Below, one piece after another: positions 47,056-59,449 of a stretch of DNA of 64,000 bases (position 1 is its first letter; every line of letters starts with the position of its first letter). The stretch comes from Solea solea (Eukaryota; Chordata; Actinopteri; Pleuronectiformes; Soleidae), in NCBI RefSeq assembly GCF_958295425.1, contig NC_081139.1:24100888-24164887 (forward strand), read 5' to 3'. Below the pieces are notes generated by a model that was not told the origin of the DNA, did not search any database, and saw nothing but the letters and a program-made list of their open reading frames with translations. A program made the translations under genes and the position numbers.

Positions 47056-48440
47056 GGAAAAACATATATATGATTATTTGATTATTATATTTTATTGTTT
47101 GCAAAGTCATCCTCAATGAAATGTGTTATCCATGGATTTCTTACCAAAACACAATTTTTGGGATTTGTAGTGCTGTAGTGCTTTGTTGACAAAGGTTTTG
47201 GGGGGATTTCTGTCCACAGTGGGTTTAAAGCTATAAAGCTATTTAAACTATACTGGTTCATATTGCCTATAGGATTAATTGCCCCCATTCTTTGAAGGCC
47301 TATGCTAAAAAATTGGCTTTTCCCCATCTAGCTTGAAGTTGTCTTACTGTCTTACTTTCAGCAATATCAAAACTAAACAAACTAAGTTCATGTCCACGAC
47401 TGAACTCCTTAGGGCTTATTGTAGCTGCATGCATTTACTACTGAGACCTTTACTTGCCAAGTAACGTGTCTTGTTCTTACTGGTATTTCACTGTACTGTA
47501 CATTATGTGATTTTTTTAATCTCCAAATGCCTCCAAAAAACCTTTTGATATCATGAAGTTCAATTTTTGTTCTTGAATATATATACATATATATATATAA
47601 ATATTGGATAAAGTCTGAAACTTCACAGCATTTCAGTTACTACCAGTAGATTTACTATATGCTGAAATAACGGTGTAAGATAAATTCAGAATTCGAGGAG
47701 CTTTTCCCAGTCTGTGAGGTTCTATTTACATATCTTTAATTTGAAAATGACCTGTAACCCCATCAGGTGAAAACTGATCTTACAAACACAGCACTTCCCC
47801 ATCCATAATGGAGATTAAATAAAGTCTGCTAAATAATGTGGTCTAGTGAAGAAATATGAAAAAAATCTACTGTTATTTCATTACTAACTTATTTACTCTG
47901 GTCTGGTCTACGACTCAGATTTACTGCTGCTGCTGTTTTTAACTAGATGTGCATGTCCACACATTCATCTGTTTTCAGCTCTGATTTAAATGGAGACCCT
48001 GCTCTGTTGTTACTTGTCAATATGGTGACAGCAGTAATATCAAAGCTGCACTGAATACGACTCACTCACTGACCATACACAATCAGAGAGTGTTAAGATG
48101 CTGGAACAAAAAAACCCAAGAGCCCAACCAAATGTATCAGTCACTAAGTGGTGCCGATCCTTACTTAGTACTTGAATGGATCCAAGTACTTCATCAAATA
48201 GCCTTCACATGTTTGGAATGGAATTGTTCTCTCCACAGAAAAATCTAAAGTGAAATTTTACTTCAATAAGAATATATGTATAGTTTCAGGAAATACTGTT
48301 TTTCACTTGGCTCAGCTAAAAACAGCTAAACTAAACACCTGTCAACATCTACTTGCACTGACACCTGTACATGATTAATAGTGTGGAATTATCACTGAAT
48401 TTATCCACTATATATTTTCATTCAACCAGCATGGGCAAAG
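47056..48440. other. AT-rich unique sequence
   Basis: A small (TA)n tract lies at 47575-47602. No gene or repeat family otherwise. Confidence 0.4.
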
Positions 48441-48458
48441 TTATTTGGCTTGATACCA

Positions 48459-48790
48459 TCCATCCATCCATCCATTATCTACCACTTTATCCTCTACATG
48501 AGGGTCATGGGGGGTCTCAGCTGACACAGGGCGATAGGCGGGGTCACCCTGGACAGTTTGCCAGTCCAGCGCAGGGCCACATAGACAAACAACCATTCAC
48601 TCTCACGCTCACCAATTTACCTAATCTCCATATTGCATATTTTTTTTGGACGCTGGGAGGAGACACAGAGAAAACCCACGCGCACACACGGGGAGAACAT
48701 GCAAACGCCATGCAGAAAGGCCCTTGTTCCAACCGGGGCTCGAACCCTGCAAAGGCAAGAGTGCTAACCACTACACCAACAGTGTGGTCC
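48459..48790 (-). mobile_element. complete tRNA/L2-type SINE with 14-bp target duplications
   Basis: Flanked on both sides by TTGGCTTGATACCA (48445-48458 and 48791-48804), a perfect 14-base duplication. On the minus strand the head carries an A-box-like TGGTGTAGTGG (48778-48768) and a B-box GGTTCGAGCCC (48746-48736), then a conserved body (CATGTTCTCCCCGTGTG, CTGGCAAACTGTCC, GTCAGCTGAGACC) and an (ATGGATGG)n tail at 48480-48459 of L2 type. It is transcribed by Pol III and mobilised in trans by an L2-clade LINE, by analogy with such families. The 142-codon plus frame over it is not a gene. Confidence 0.92.
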
Positions 48791-48889
48791 TTGGCTTGAT
48801 ACCACGTCTAAAATTTAGGGCATCGGAGCCCGATGTTGAACTCATTATTTGGCGAGAATATTTGATTTGTCCTGTAGTATCCCACTTCA

Positions 48890-48903
48890 CCATCAGATGG
48901 CAG
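48890..48903 (+). promoter_or_regulatory. CTCF-like word
   Basis: CCATCAGATGGCAG has one mismatch to the core CTCF consensus CCASYAGRKGGC. A single match of this kind is weak evidence. Confidence 0.15.
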
Positions 48904-48959
48904 TACAAGTCTGAACGCTGGTAATAGGATGCATTCCCACCAAAGAAGAAGAGAACAAT

Positions 48960-49360
48960 GCTGCAGCTCCCTTGGACACGTCTGGTTCGAGCTGCTCATC
49001 AGCTGAAAGGCCCGTCAGGCAGGGGAGTCGAGGTGTCAGCCAGTTCGTGGGGCCCCAGGTCGAGGCTCGGATGACTATCCTCGGGGACTACTACGATGTC
49101 GAAATGTTTTTTTCTGTTTGGTGAGCGGGGCTTAATACTCCACCTACCCGGAGGGGCGGAAATTCTCTTTGCATGCGGTTAAAAAATCTGGGCTGCACCA
49201 ATGACGCAATTCGCATCATGCACATGGCGCACATTGGGTGCTATGCACGGAAGTATTCCAGGGCCTGTATTCAGGGGTTGGCCAAGATGACCCATAGTTA
49301 CAGGTTGGATGGAAAACATGTAAGCACTGAGACGGTACCATTAAATATCAATTGATTAAA
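48960..49360. other. GC-richer block of unknown origin
   Basis: A CpG-containing stretch with GGGGCCCCAGGTCGAGGCTCGG and CACCTACCCGGAGGGGCGG. A plus frame of 60 codons (49173-49355) is balanced in composition and follows a shorter open stretch reading DYYDVEMFF in another frame. It stands out from its AT-rich neighbours and may be a decayed transposon open frame or processed sequence. No family recognised. Confidence 0.3.
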
Positions 49361-50055
49361 TATGTTTCATACAAATACACATTGGTGCATTAAATGTTTT
49401 TGTTTGTACATGTAAACATCATAACCTCCATATTTGAGCTCTGCATATTAGTTCAATGTTAATACTTTATATAAATGTGACCTATGTAGAGATAGCTGCA
49501 GTGAAGGAATACAACATTATCACATTTGTAAATGTAGTAGTGCACCATCAAATGAATTTGTGGTGTTTGTTTTTGTCGAAAAAAAGGGCCCAGGGTCTCA
49601 GTGATCACAAACTGAAAATTACACAGTATATCAGAGCAACAGATAAATGTTATTGGCGTATCAGCAGTAAATTATTAAAAGGGTCTGTACACCCAAACTA
49701 CAAAAACAGAATCACTTGTTACTCTAGATATGCAGAGACGTTAATGTGTCTGGTTTTTGAGATATCCCTATCTGGGTTTTCTGCCCCAGGGCAAAATTAC
49801 AGGGAACTACTTTCTACTGAAAGAAAACTCGATTGAAAATTGTTGACAGTGTGTTGCACTAGATTCGATGAGCAATTAAAACATGCAATCAAATGTAATC
49901 TTTAAATGTCATGAGTTTAAAACAAAAATTCCATTCATCTCCAATGCATATGGGTTGCGAGCACAAGTAGGATAAATCACTTGCTGCATGGTAACAGCAG
50001 AGTTAAAATGAGAATTGACTTATTGTTGTTATTAATAATTACTTATTCTCTTATC
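49361..50055. other. AT-rich unique sequence
   Basis: A plus frame of 126 codons at 49456-49836 has no recognisable domain. Confidence 0.35.
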
Positions 50056-50059
50056 ATTG

Positions 50060-50640
50060 AAAAAAAAACCCTGAGCATTATTTGCCTCAGAAGGTCTCGT
50101 GGTCTTCGCTCCTCCTGGTCTTTCACTGTTCCCATGCACTGGGTGAATGAGTTGACTCGTCTCAGGTGGCTGCTCGTGGTGTCAGAAGAGCGGGTGAGAA
50201 GATGGATGCTATGTTTGGACCTGGAACAAGCCTAGCTCGTCAGAACACGAGGACAGTGACGCCAGGATCCTGGCCCATGTGACAGTTAGCGTTGACAGGT
50301 TGCTGTAATGACCTGAGCTCCCGCACTTTCGGCAGGTTGAAGCCTTGGGGGTGTGGGGGAGAGAGCGAGCAGGGGGTGAGAAGGGTGGTGCCTGTGGGTG
50401 AGGCATATAAGGGGGACAGATGCCAGCTGAAACTGTGGGAGGGGAACGGGTTTGTCTCCGCCCCGCAGGCAACCACCACTCAAACTACATTACTGTCATC
50501 CAGGAGTCCATTCTGGCCAAACATTGGCCCCTCACCCACTTTGACTCCCTGCTGTCTGTTCAGTCAACCAGTGAAAGCAGTTAAACAGCCTCTACTTGAG
50601 GCACTTTTCCTGACTTTAAAGTGAAAACTTCTGATTCAAA
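50060..50640. other. GC-richer block, possible decayed retroelement
   Basis: Overlapping frames on both strands (87, 79, 65, 110 codons). One minus frame contains CRKCGSSGHY, reminiscent of the first part of a retroviral-type CCHC zinc knuckle but without the last cysteine. The composition shift, and a sudden AT-rich flank at both sides, suggest inserted sequence. No ends or duplications were found. Confidence 0.25.
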
Positions 50641-51302
50641 CCTGTTTTTCCAACCCACGCACAGCTCTAATATGTATTTGGATGGGTTTGCACCATTCTT
50701 GACCGCTCTTAAAAAAACAATGGTGTCAACATATTTTTATTGATCGAGAACAAAGGAAAGAAAGATGGGCGGCATTTCCATAAAACAATACATTAGGATG
50801 ATGCATTTCTGCCTCGGGCGTCTAGCTTTAGGTCTGCGTTGTGGTAGAAGCTGACACACACTGACAGAGAAACAAAGTGAGAGCAGGGGAGGGGAATGGG
50901 TGAACAAGAAAGGGGAAAGCAAGGAAATGAGAGAGAGAGAGAAAAAGAGGAATCAATGGCGGAATGCCCGATAGATGCTGTCTACAGGGTCATTATTGGC
51001 CATTGTGTGTCTTTGGCATGGGAAAGCAGAAAATGTGACAGATAATTAGGAGGTGGTGATTTAAAGGGAGAAAAGCAAGCCTTGGCTACAGGCAACACAG
51101 TCGATGGACAGAACAAATAAGTCAATAGAATAAACAAAGCCAGCGTGCTCAGTGTACATATGCACCACTAACTCACCCGCACAGCATGGATAGTGTCAAG
51201 TCACTGTGGGCTCCACAGCCTCCAGAGTCACCCCTGCATATGCATGCACTACTTATGAGCTAAGAGTGATTGGGATTACACCTAATGAACCATTCCACCT
51301 GC

Positions 51303-51328
51303 GTGTGTGTGTGTGTGTGTGTGTGTGT
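51303..51328. repeat. (GT)13 microsatellite
   Basis: Thirteen perfect GT units. Confidence 0.96.
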
Positions 51329-51607
51329 ATGTAAATGTTCTACATTCATATTGAAACTGGAAAGATTTCATTGTTTTTTAATGATGGTAAAATAGATTAG
51401 TGTAATATGCCGGCTATTTATAACTATTCAACTTTTCTATTAAAGCTTCTTCTCTAGGCTTAGAGGAGAAGACTCTGAGGCTCTTCAGAATAGCAACACG
51501 CATAGTGGAATAAATTTGTTTACCAAAACAGAGTGCAAATACTGTTGAGGCAGAAATGGTTGACTGCCTGTCATTTCAGATCAACCTCTTCCATATCTGG
51601 CCCACTG

Positions 51608-51700
51608 CAGGTTTGGTTTGTTTGTCTGTCTATCTGCTTATCTGTCTGTGTGACTAGGTGTCTCTTTGCCTCCATGTCTGTCTGTTGGTCTGTCTGGGTT
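51608..51700. repeat. degenerate (TCTG)n repeat
   Basis: Scattered GTCTGTCT and CTGTCTG units with TATC and TGCC variants. It accounts for the Ser/Val/Cys-rich plus-strand frame here. Confidence 0.65.
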
Positions 51701-53169
51701 CCTCTATCCAGACGGACTTGGCGCATTGCCTGCCCTCTGCCACATGATTAGCCTGGGAAGCGGCTAGGGTGAAATTGATTTGAAGTGGCCTCAAAGCATA
51801 TGAAAGATTGATGCGTCGCATCAACTGCAGCCACTTGAATAGTCCCTTCCCACCTCTCAAATGTCCCTCTTGTCCCTGTTCTGCTCCAGACCTCCTTATA
51901 TATACAGTTTAACTTTGGAAAGAGAGAGAGGTTACTGAATACTTCAATAAAAACATTAAGACATTAGATAGGAGACACATTGATCACTATATAAGTGTTA
52001 CAGAGCAAGTATTAATTGTTATATCTCTAGAAAGTGACTTTTGTGAGCGTCACACTTCAACATGGTTTAAATTTGGGCTAGATTCACAGAGATGAAAATA
52101 TATTGAAAATATGAATATATATTTAAGGTTTAGTTACACTTACATTATTGTGTAGAGTGCACATACTTAGGTTCACCCTACTTTTGGTTAAAACAATGAA
52201 TACAAAGGAAAGAAAATCCAGAAAGTGTTAAATCACATTTGTTACATAGTGCATTTGATTTCAAATTTGACATGCCTCCATGGGTTTGATACTACAACTG
52301 TGTACATTCAAGCTCCCATGTGGGATAACCTCCCCCAGACTCTGCATGCCATTATATAAAAGTCATTAAATCATTTTCGTGAGTAGGGAGCTTTTAATAG
52401 AGATAAGAGAAAGTAATTGTACTGACCATAATTGTCACCAACACCCACTAGTGTGCTATATATTCAGCATTGTACCCTCTCTAAACCAACCCCTTTATCT
52501 ATGTAGACATTTAAAAAATTGCAAGATTTAGTTTGTCAATTGTGTTAGTTAAATGACATGAAGTCACATTTTGCACACAGAAGCAGCTAAAAGCGTATTT
52601 GTCATCATGTTGAAGCCATATGGACATAAATAGGCTCAAATATACATACATGAAAGTGTGTACACACAAAAATCTAAGCAAAAAGACAGTGTTTCGGGGC
52701 TTTGGGCCAGTCACCATCATGGCACCACACATCGACAGATGCTCCTATTCATTCCTTTCACTCCCGGCTTAATGTCTGACTGCAAATAAATAAGAACATT
52801 TAGTCATGTTTCAGTCACTCTGGGCCTTCACAGTAACTTATTGCCAACCCCCAGATGGGCTATGGAGCTGTAGAGTTGAAAGATGAGCACGGGGGACGGG
52901 AATAGGTGCAATTTGTCACTCGGTTCAGCTAACGAATGATAGCATCACATCAGATGCTGCCCTGTCCTCAATTCAAATGATCAGCCTTTGTCCCGGGGAT
53001 ATCTATGCCATCAGGTCGTCAACATGAACCTTAAAATATGTCTCCCATTTAAAGGGAGTAGTTAAAAATGTTACATTTGGTGTTACTTTGATTGGCCTCA
53101 GTTAACAATGTGAGAGTTTGTGAAGAACAAGCAAGAGTGCAACAGTCACTTTGGGAAACTCTTTGCTGA

Positions 53170-53210
53170 ACACACACACACACACACACACAAGAGAAAA
53201 AGAGAGAGAG
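53170..53210. repeat. (AC)n(GA)n compound microsatellite
   Basis: Eleven AC units followed by AAGAGAAAAAGAGAGAGAG. Confidence 0.9.
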
Positions 53211-53224
53211 AAACCGAGATAACC

Positions 53225-53840
53225 GTGCTGCCATTTGGGGAATCTTTGTCAGAGGTTCCCAGCTAATCTCAGTGTGATTATTGCATTAGGAAAAAAAAAT
53301 CACAGATTCCTTCTCCACCACACAATGCAATCAGGCCCACTCAGAAATGACATTTCAGTCCAGGCCCCAATTTTTGCTTCAATTATCTCACCCAGAATAT
53401 ACCAATCAGCATGTCTTGTTTCAATGCCAACTAATGGGACTCAGTCAAATTATTGCCAAGGGAATTTGACTTGGAAATGGAAAGGGAAAAGAGAAAGAAA
53501 CAAACAACAAATTATGGTTATTTTTGACAAGGATACTGATTGTGCCAATTTGCCAGATCTAACTATGTCTGTCAAATTTCGGATAAGAGCCTTCAAAAAT
53601 GGAGCAGCGAGTCAGTTTTGTTGGAACATTTGAGGAGCACTTTGCTGTGACACTCAGCACAGTCTCCCCATTAGCCAAAGAAATGCCCTTCACTGGAACT
53701 TTGAAGATAATTAAACACATAATGGATATCACTGTCATTCTCTAACTTGTTTGCTCATTTGTCTGAGTGGAGCTGCCGCAATTGAGACCCTATTAAAAGG
53801 GAATAAATCGCTTGGTTACTAAGTCATTTCGCCATCTAGG
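53225..53840. other. unique sequence, conserved-looking at right
   Basis: A 132-codon plus frame (53235-53633) has no recognisable domain. 53640-53840 is repeat-free with GATAATTAAACACATAATGG and GCCGCAATTGAGACC, an enhancer-like texture. Confidence 0.3.
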
Positions 53841-53845
53841 AAACG

Positions 53846-53851
<6 letters not shown>

Positions 53852-53877
<26 letters not shown>
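53852..53877. repeat. (GT)13 microsatellite
   Basis: Thirteen GT units; the minus-strand frame over it has a Thr/His run. Confidence 0.96.
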
Positions 53878-54054
53878 CAGAACATAAGTGGCTCTCTCTG
53901 TCATGAATAATTAATTCCTTATTCAACAGCCATTGTTGGGACAACTTGCTTAAAATGCCATTTGATTCGAAAATACAAAACAACAGGGTGTGAGCCTCCG
54001 TCACTCATTGTCTAAAGTTCTTTGAAGAAAATCTGACATTACAATTTGGGTGTC

Positions 54055-54170
54055 ATTATTTTCAATTCAATTCCGTCTTTATTGCAGACTCACAGGAGGT
54101 CCATAGTATAAAGAATAAAATAAAAATAAAATAACATAACATACAAAAGTACAACCATAGCAATGAATTT
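54055..54170. repeat. A-rich repeat tail candidate
   Basis: TTTCAATTCAATTCCGTCTTTATTGCAGACTC followed by AAATAAAATAACATAACATAC looks like the edge of an interspersed repeat with an A-rich tail. Family unknown. Confidence 0.25.
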
Positions 54171-54639
54171 AGACAACATTCATACAGAGGCTATCTTGCC
54201 AATGCCATCTGAGCCTGGATGAGTATTGATAGCAGCTCTTCCTAGGGCTGGTTAAAGCCTCTATGAAGCCTTTTTTCGGAGTAATCGAAGCGACACATAA
54301 AGTTGTACATCAGATTACAAATGCGACTTGCCCTGTCACCACCACTGTGGTCTGAGTATCATGTCATTATTTTTATTTCTTCAATGTGTTTGTGCTGCAT
54401 CTATAGAATGCCAGTGATAGATGTGTTTCTCCTATTGTTTACATTCACATATTTCTTTACAGATGTTGGCTCTTCAGGACGCCAGTGTCAGATCACTCGT
54501 GAGTTAAGAGACAAACATTAGATATTTTCCTGTAAAACATGTCATTACTCAGAAGCAAATGATATAGACATCAGTTCTGATCATCCCCTAACCGTACTGT
54601 ATGTTCTGTCTGTATCATGGAGTAAATAGCCTTGTGCTA

Positions 54640-54870
54640 AGTGCATCTCTGTATGCTTTTAGTATATTTTACAAGGGCATTCTTTATGAGCGCTGTGCTC
54701 ATTTGTTTAACACGGAACCGACATTGAGAGGCCTTGTGCACGATGTAATGATCTCTAAGCCAACCTGTAAAACTTTACTATGGCCATTATGTGCATTTAA
54801 ACAAAGGAGGGAGCTGCAGCTTGTAGCTTTAGACGAGGCCATTTATTCCAGTTAGGAAAATGCATCTAGA
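54640..54870. other. candidate conserved non-coding segment
   Basis: TTATGAGCGCTGTGCTCATTTG (a short inverted arrangement of GAGC and GCTC words), GTGCACGATGTAATGATC and GACGAGGCCATTTATTCC in unique sequence. Texture-based call. Confidence 0.3.
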
Positions 54871-56190
54871 GTGTCTTCTAAATTGGCTTTCAGGGCACAG
54901 AGCTACACTATTTGAAAGGAATAACTGTAGCATTCTTTGCATTTACTGGTCGTCAACACAATACTGACATATTATCACCGTTTAAGTTGATATGGTGAAG
55001 TTACTCGCCAACAGTAATCATCATTGTTATCTTATTTACACATCCAACTGTTACTACACAACTTTATCATTAATTTGGAGTTGTGTTTCTGGTCACTGCG
55101 TCTCTTTTAAGTCTCTGCCAATTACGCACCACTATGTTCACCAGTTGGTCACTGAGTATGTTTTTGTTCTTTTTGTTGCTAGTAGTACAGCGGCTTTGTA
55201 CACTGAGTTGTAATACAGTGTAGTGCCTTTATTTACACCCTGTGTTCCCACGGGCTGTTTTTGCATTATGTAATTTAAGTGATTGGGTGCAAACGTTGCG
55301 ATTACTGCAGAACTTAATAAGAATTAGGGTGAAGAAGCTTATAATACAAAGACATCTTTAAAGATTTGGGTTTGTCACGCTGACAGCATTACAGGTACAG
55401 GAGGACGGGACAGGGACCACAAACAAGCGTGGGCTGAAAGGTTCTTAGGCTGACTAAGAAGGAGTAATGTCACAGTGGCAGTTGCTGGACTTTGAAACAT
55501 GGTAAGCTAATTTCAGGCCCACTTATTTATACATACTGCAAATGCTGCCCTCCATTCTTTTTGCCAAAATCCACATATAGGACTGAGACAGAATAGGCTG
55601 CAGAGTTATGTATATTTCTATAAGATTGTCAATCAAAGAGTGGTTCTGCCTTTCAGACAGTTCCTCCAATCATTATGCCCAGCATCCGTGCCTGCCAAAT
55701 GCTCCTTTGACTCCCAGAGACACTGAGCTTACCTGGAAGTGATGATTTTGCCACGTCTCATAGATATCAATTGAAGCGGAGGTTCCACTAGTTTTAATGC
55801 ATCATGCTGCTACCAGAATGTACTGCATGAGAAGAAAATTGGGTCTGAGAGCAAACACCTCTATAATGCCAGAGCAATGAAACATGGCATGCATTCAAAC
55901 TTTCCTGAAACTATCTTCATTGTTTCCTTCCAGATAAACCCACATTTGTCGGCCAATTGAGGAAAATTAGTACTAACCCTGGTTGCAACGGCTGCTGTGC
56001 GTGACTGTGAATTTGAACTGGCTGCTCACATCAATATTTTCCTAATTTGGCACCAACTGACTATTTTGTGATCCCCAACATAAAACAAACACTTGGCCGG
56101 GAAGCAGTATTAGACTGACAATCTGCTGGTGAGGACTTTTTGAGCATCAGGGTGAGAGCATCTACACCAAGGGCATCCAAGCACTGCAAT
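54871..56190. other. unique sequence, no gene seen
   Basis: Nothing recognised apart from short chance frames. Confidence 0.4.
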
Positions 56191-56194
56191 GCCC

Positions 56195-56410
56195 ATATAC
56201 CACATTTCTGCATGGAGTGTGCATGTTCTCCCCGTGTGTGCATGGGTTATCCCTGGGTTCTCCGGTTTTCTCCGACAGTCCAAAAACATGCAGATTTGGG
56301 GATTAGGCAAATTGGATACTCTAAATTGACCATAGAGTGAATGTGTTGGACTGGCGACCTGTCCCGGGTGTACCCTGCCTTTCACCCTATGTCAGCTGGG
56401 ATTGGCACCA
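56195..56410 (+). mobile_element. tRNA/L2-type SINE, 5'-truncated
   Basis: Reads TTTCTGCATGGAGTGTGCATG, TTCTCCCCGTGTGTGCATGGG, CAGTCCAAAAACATGCAG, CTCTAAATTGACCATAG, TGGACTGGCGACCTGTCC, GTCAGCTGGGATTGG in order, the body of the family complete at 48459-48790. The tRNA-like head and the ATGG tail are missing. Frames on both strands here are repeat-derived. Confidence 0.85.
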
Positions 56411-56669
56411 ACTATATGCATTCACCCATTGTCAAATTGCACATTAAGTTTTCTTATTCAACCCCTAAATCCCACCATTCTGCCATCATTACTCTCTCTC
56501 TTCCTCACAATGACTCACCTTGATGCAGTCATACACACTTCCCTTCTACACTCTCATACACTTATTTCTCATGCTTTTCATCACTTTCATCTCACCATTT
56601 TTTTTCCTTCCTCCGCAACCCCCCCCCCACCCCCATCTTCTTCTCTGGTCTTAGCTGTCCATGCTTGGA

Positions 56670-56870
56670 GGAACAGAGCTGAGCGTGAACGGAGCCTGTC
56701 TGGCCTCCATGCGGTTGACTGATTATTGTAATTCATACACTTTAATTAGCTGCACAAACCATTAGCCACAATTATACTATTACAGAGCGTTTTGTGGCAG
56801 GAGGGAGCCAGCCCAAACTTTCACTTTATCTGCATCAAGAGTGAAAGAAGAAAATTGGTAGTGACAGAGA
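56670..56870. other. candidate conserved non-coding segment
   Basis: GATTATTGTAATTCATAC, CTTTAATTAGCTGCAC, CCATTAGCCACAATTATAC occur within 60 bases, giving four TAAT/ATTA cores in unique sequence. Enhancer-like texture. Confidence 0.4.
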
Positions 56871-57109
56871 TGGTAAAAGCTAGGCATTAATATGCATTTT
56901 TATTCAAATGAAAGTATATGTAGGATATTTATGAGACTCACAGTGTTTTTCTGTTCCAGCTCAACAGGAATCAGTGTGCTCCAGTGTGCGTTGCTAAAAA
57001 AGAAAAAGAAAAAAAAAGATGGCTACTGGCACATATATGCATATTCTTTGTCTTCTATCTTTCTTGAAACATGGACATCTTTGTTGGAATGTCCAGTCCT
57101 GTGACAACA

Positions 57110-57990
57110 TGCATCTGTCATGTTCGTGCAGCTATCACCGTGATCATTTCTGTCACATTTGGGCCTGAAATGGCAGGGTGAGTTGCATTATTAGACCCTT
57201 TGAAACTATTACAGTAAGCTTGACATATCAACTTGATCCCTCCAGTCAAGATTACAAAATATACACATCACCAACATGACAGCTGGCATTACATGCTTGA
57301 GTGAGTGGATTGAAAATACATACTGCAGGACTGATTTAAACATGCATGGAAGCTCTGTTGTTGACATGATGATAGACACAATGACACGGGGCGTTTGAGA
57401 GAAATTTGTGAACGTTGGTGAGTGACGTTTGTTGAAATTTGGGTTTTGTGAGGTTTTTGTATGCGGATGTGACTTCATTTTCTGACAAGTTTCTATGTGG
57501 TCATAATATCAGCTTGGCGTCCAATCCTTTTCAGTGAACCTACCCATGCTCCGCCTGGACTTTGGCTTTTTTATGTGATCATTAGGCCACACAGCAATTG
57601 CTGTAAGTGAAGGCACAAAGGTTGCGCTGATGGCTGTTAGACCTAATGCCACCAATAAGCTCTGCCATGCGAGAGGAAGCAGCCCTTCAGCGCTGACAGC
57701 ATGGCTCAGTGCCTCCACATTGGATCTATATGTCTGCAAATGGCAGAAACCCTCGGGGACAAAATAATATTGCCAATTTATTTTACAGTAGAGGTTCACA
57801 ACATTAAAAAAAAAAAAAAAAACTCTATAGATACTGGACCCATGTGATGGGTAAATGAATTGAATGTTATGTTCTCTATTTCCCTCTATAATCGAATGTT
57901 TTTTGTTTTTGTTTGAAAAACATTTTCAAATCTGAATCAACATGTTGGGGAAAAAATCCACTTTAACTGTATTTAAAAATGTCAACCACA
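57110..57990. other. unique and repeat-like mix
   Basis: 57590-57720 is unique and conserved-looking (GCTGTTAGACCTAATGCCACC). A poly(A) run of 17 lies at 57806-57822. 57350-57480 may be an outlying part of the repeat at 57991-58440. Confidence 0.3.
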
Positions 57991-58440
57991 AAGTCTGGAG
58001 TTGGGGAATAGTCAGTTGCACATTTTGTTTATCCTGGTGCGATTAATGTGCTCAGTGGAGTTTGTTCATTTACGAAATGTGCAAATCACCAGGATGGACG
58101 CCAAATTAAAAATGTTAAGTTGACTTCCTGCGGATTTGAGTTTTGGTTCATCTTGGGCTCTCCTTGGGAGGGCTGAGACATGTTTTGTGAAATTTGGTGC
58201 AACTTAGTTTTGGCTTTGTCCTACCGGGTTTCACCTATGGGGGTGCTACTGAGCCATTTTGCACCACTTTATCCCTTTTCCCTTATTTAATAAAAACATT
58301 GTGCCAGTTCTGATTTGCCTGCCAATTTCCATCTGTTTCGGTGCAGTGTTCTGACGGTACCGGCCCACTTCAAGCACTGCATTTAATGTTTTAGAAACGT
58401 GAACTGTGAGATGGTGTTTGTGAAATGTCATGTCCATTTA
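57991..58440. mobile_element. long interspersed-repeat candidate
   Basis: Phrases GGGCTCTCCTTGGGAGGGCTGAGACATG, GTGAAATTTGGTGCAACTTAGTTTTGGC, GGGGGTGCTACTGAGCC in this order are characteristic of a widespread fish repeat. It has no coding capacity that I can see and its ends are undefined. Confidence 0.45.
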
Positions 58441-59340
58441 ACAGTAAGCTCATTCAGGCATATTCATTATTTTGCCACATATTCTCTCCAACACACACAC
58501 ACTATACATGAGCAGAGTTAAGCATCATATAGCGCAGATGGGAACCTTTGTGGAGACTTTTGTCAATGTTTGTCCAGCTGTTGGCATAGTGACTTCCTGT
58601 ATCCAAATGGTTGGGTTTTCTATGAGCCATCAGTAAAAGTGACTCCATCTTGTCCAGTTCTCACATGGCTACATTGCAATTGTCTGCTCCAGTGAAGCAT
58701 ATTGCCATGTGGGAAAGGTCTGCGCTTTCATGGACATACACACACATACATGCATGCTTTTGCATCTGGCTGACTCACTTTGGTAAAGCCCACAGAGCCT
58801 CAACTGTAAGATTTATTTAAGCCAAAGATTCACACCATCCAGGGTGGCGGAAACTCTCTCCAACTCCTCCAACAACACTCCAACACTCTGGTTTACAATC
58901 ATTAACATTCTGTGCTGACATGTTTTGTGGCAGTGGGGGGAATTGTAAACATGTGAACATCTAATATTACAGCCAATGATGTCATCCTCTTTTCACGAAT
59001 GACTTTGATCATAAGTCGAGATATTGATAAAAGAAAAAAAGATATTGTTGAGAGAACTGACAATTTCAAGTGGACGGTGATAAGGTAGAGCTTGTGGTGT
59101 AGCTGGATACAAATACAGCCTTGGATGTAAGGTAGCAAGGTTTGTCATTTGGTTCACTTTTCATGATATGTAATTATTGGAAAGTTGACACATAATTACA
59201 AGGCTGTCACTTCCCATTATCACAAAGACAATTCTGTTTTGTTAAAATGATTATCAGGCATATTTGTAGCCCTAACTGTCAACATAACAGTTTAAGTACA
59301 ACAGCAAAAAAAGGCTTTAGGAAATGTACAGTTTAGGCAC
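58441..59340. other. unique sequence, no gene seen
   Basis: Short (AC)n at 58490-58502 and 58738-58748. Nothing else recognised. Confidence 0.4.
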
Positions 59341-59344
59341 TGTC

Positions 59345-59347
59345 TCG

Positions 59348-59388
<41 letters not shown>

Positions 59389-59390
59389 AC

Positions 59391-59434
<44 letters not shown>

Positions 59435-59445
59435 TATATATATGC
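59345..59445. repeat. (TC)n(TA)n compound microsatellite
   Basis: About twenty TC units to 59386, then a TA tract from 59395 to 59443 broken once by CACA. Highly length-variable by nature. Confidence 0.97.
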
Positions 59446-59449
59446 ATAC

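Larger units (their letters stand above)
50641..53165. other. unique sequence with simple repeats
   Basis: Holds a (GT)n tract at 51303-51328 and a degenerate (TCTG)n tract at about 51608-51700. No gene or recognised element. Confidence 0.4.

Noticed and set aside
48371..48924. 142- and 92-codon plus frames
   Set aside because: They read through the SINE at 48459-48790 in antisense.
49456..49836. 126-codon plus frame
   Set aside because: AT-driven composition and no recognised domain.
53235..53633. 132-codon plus frame
   Set aside because: No domain and no splice or promoter context; kept only as part of a unique segment.
56061..56722. Several frames on both strands, up to 106 codons
   Set aside because: Derived from the SINE remnant and a pyrimidine-rich stretch.
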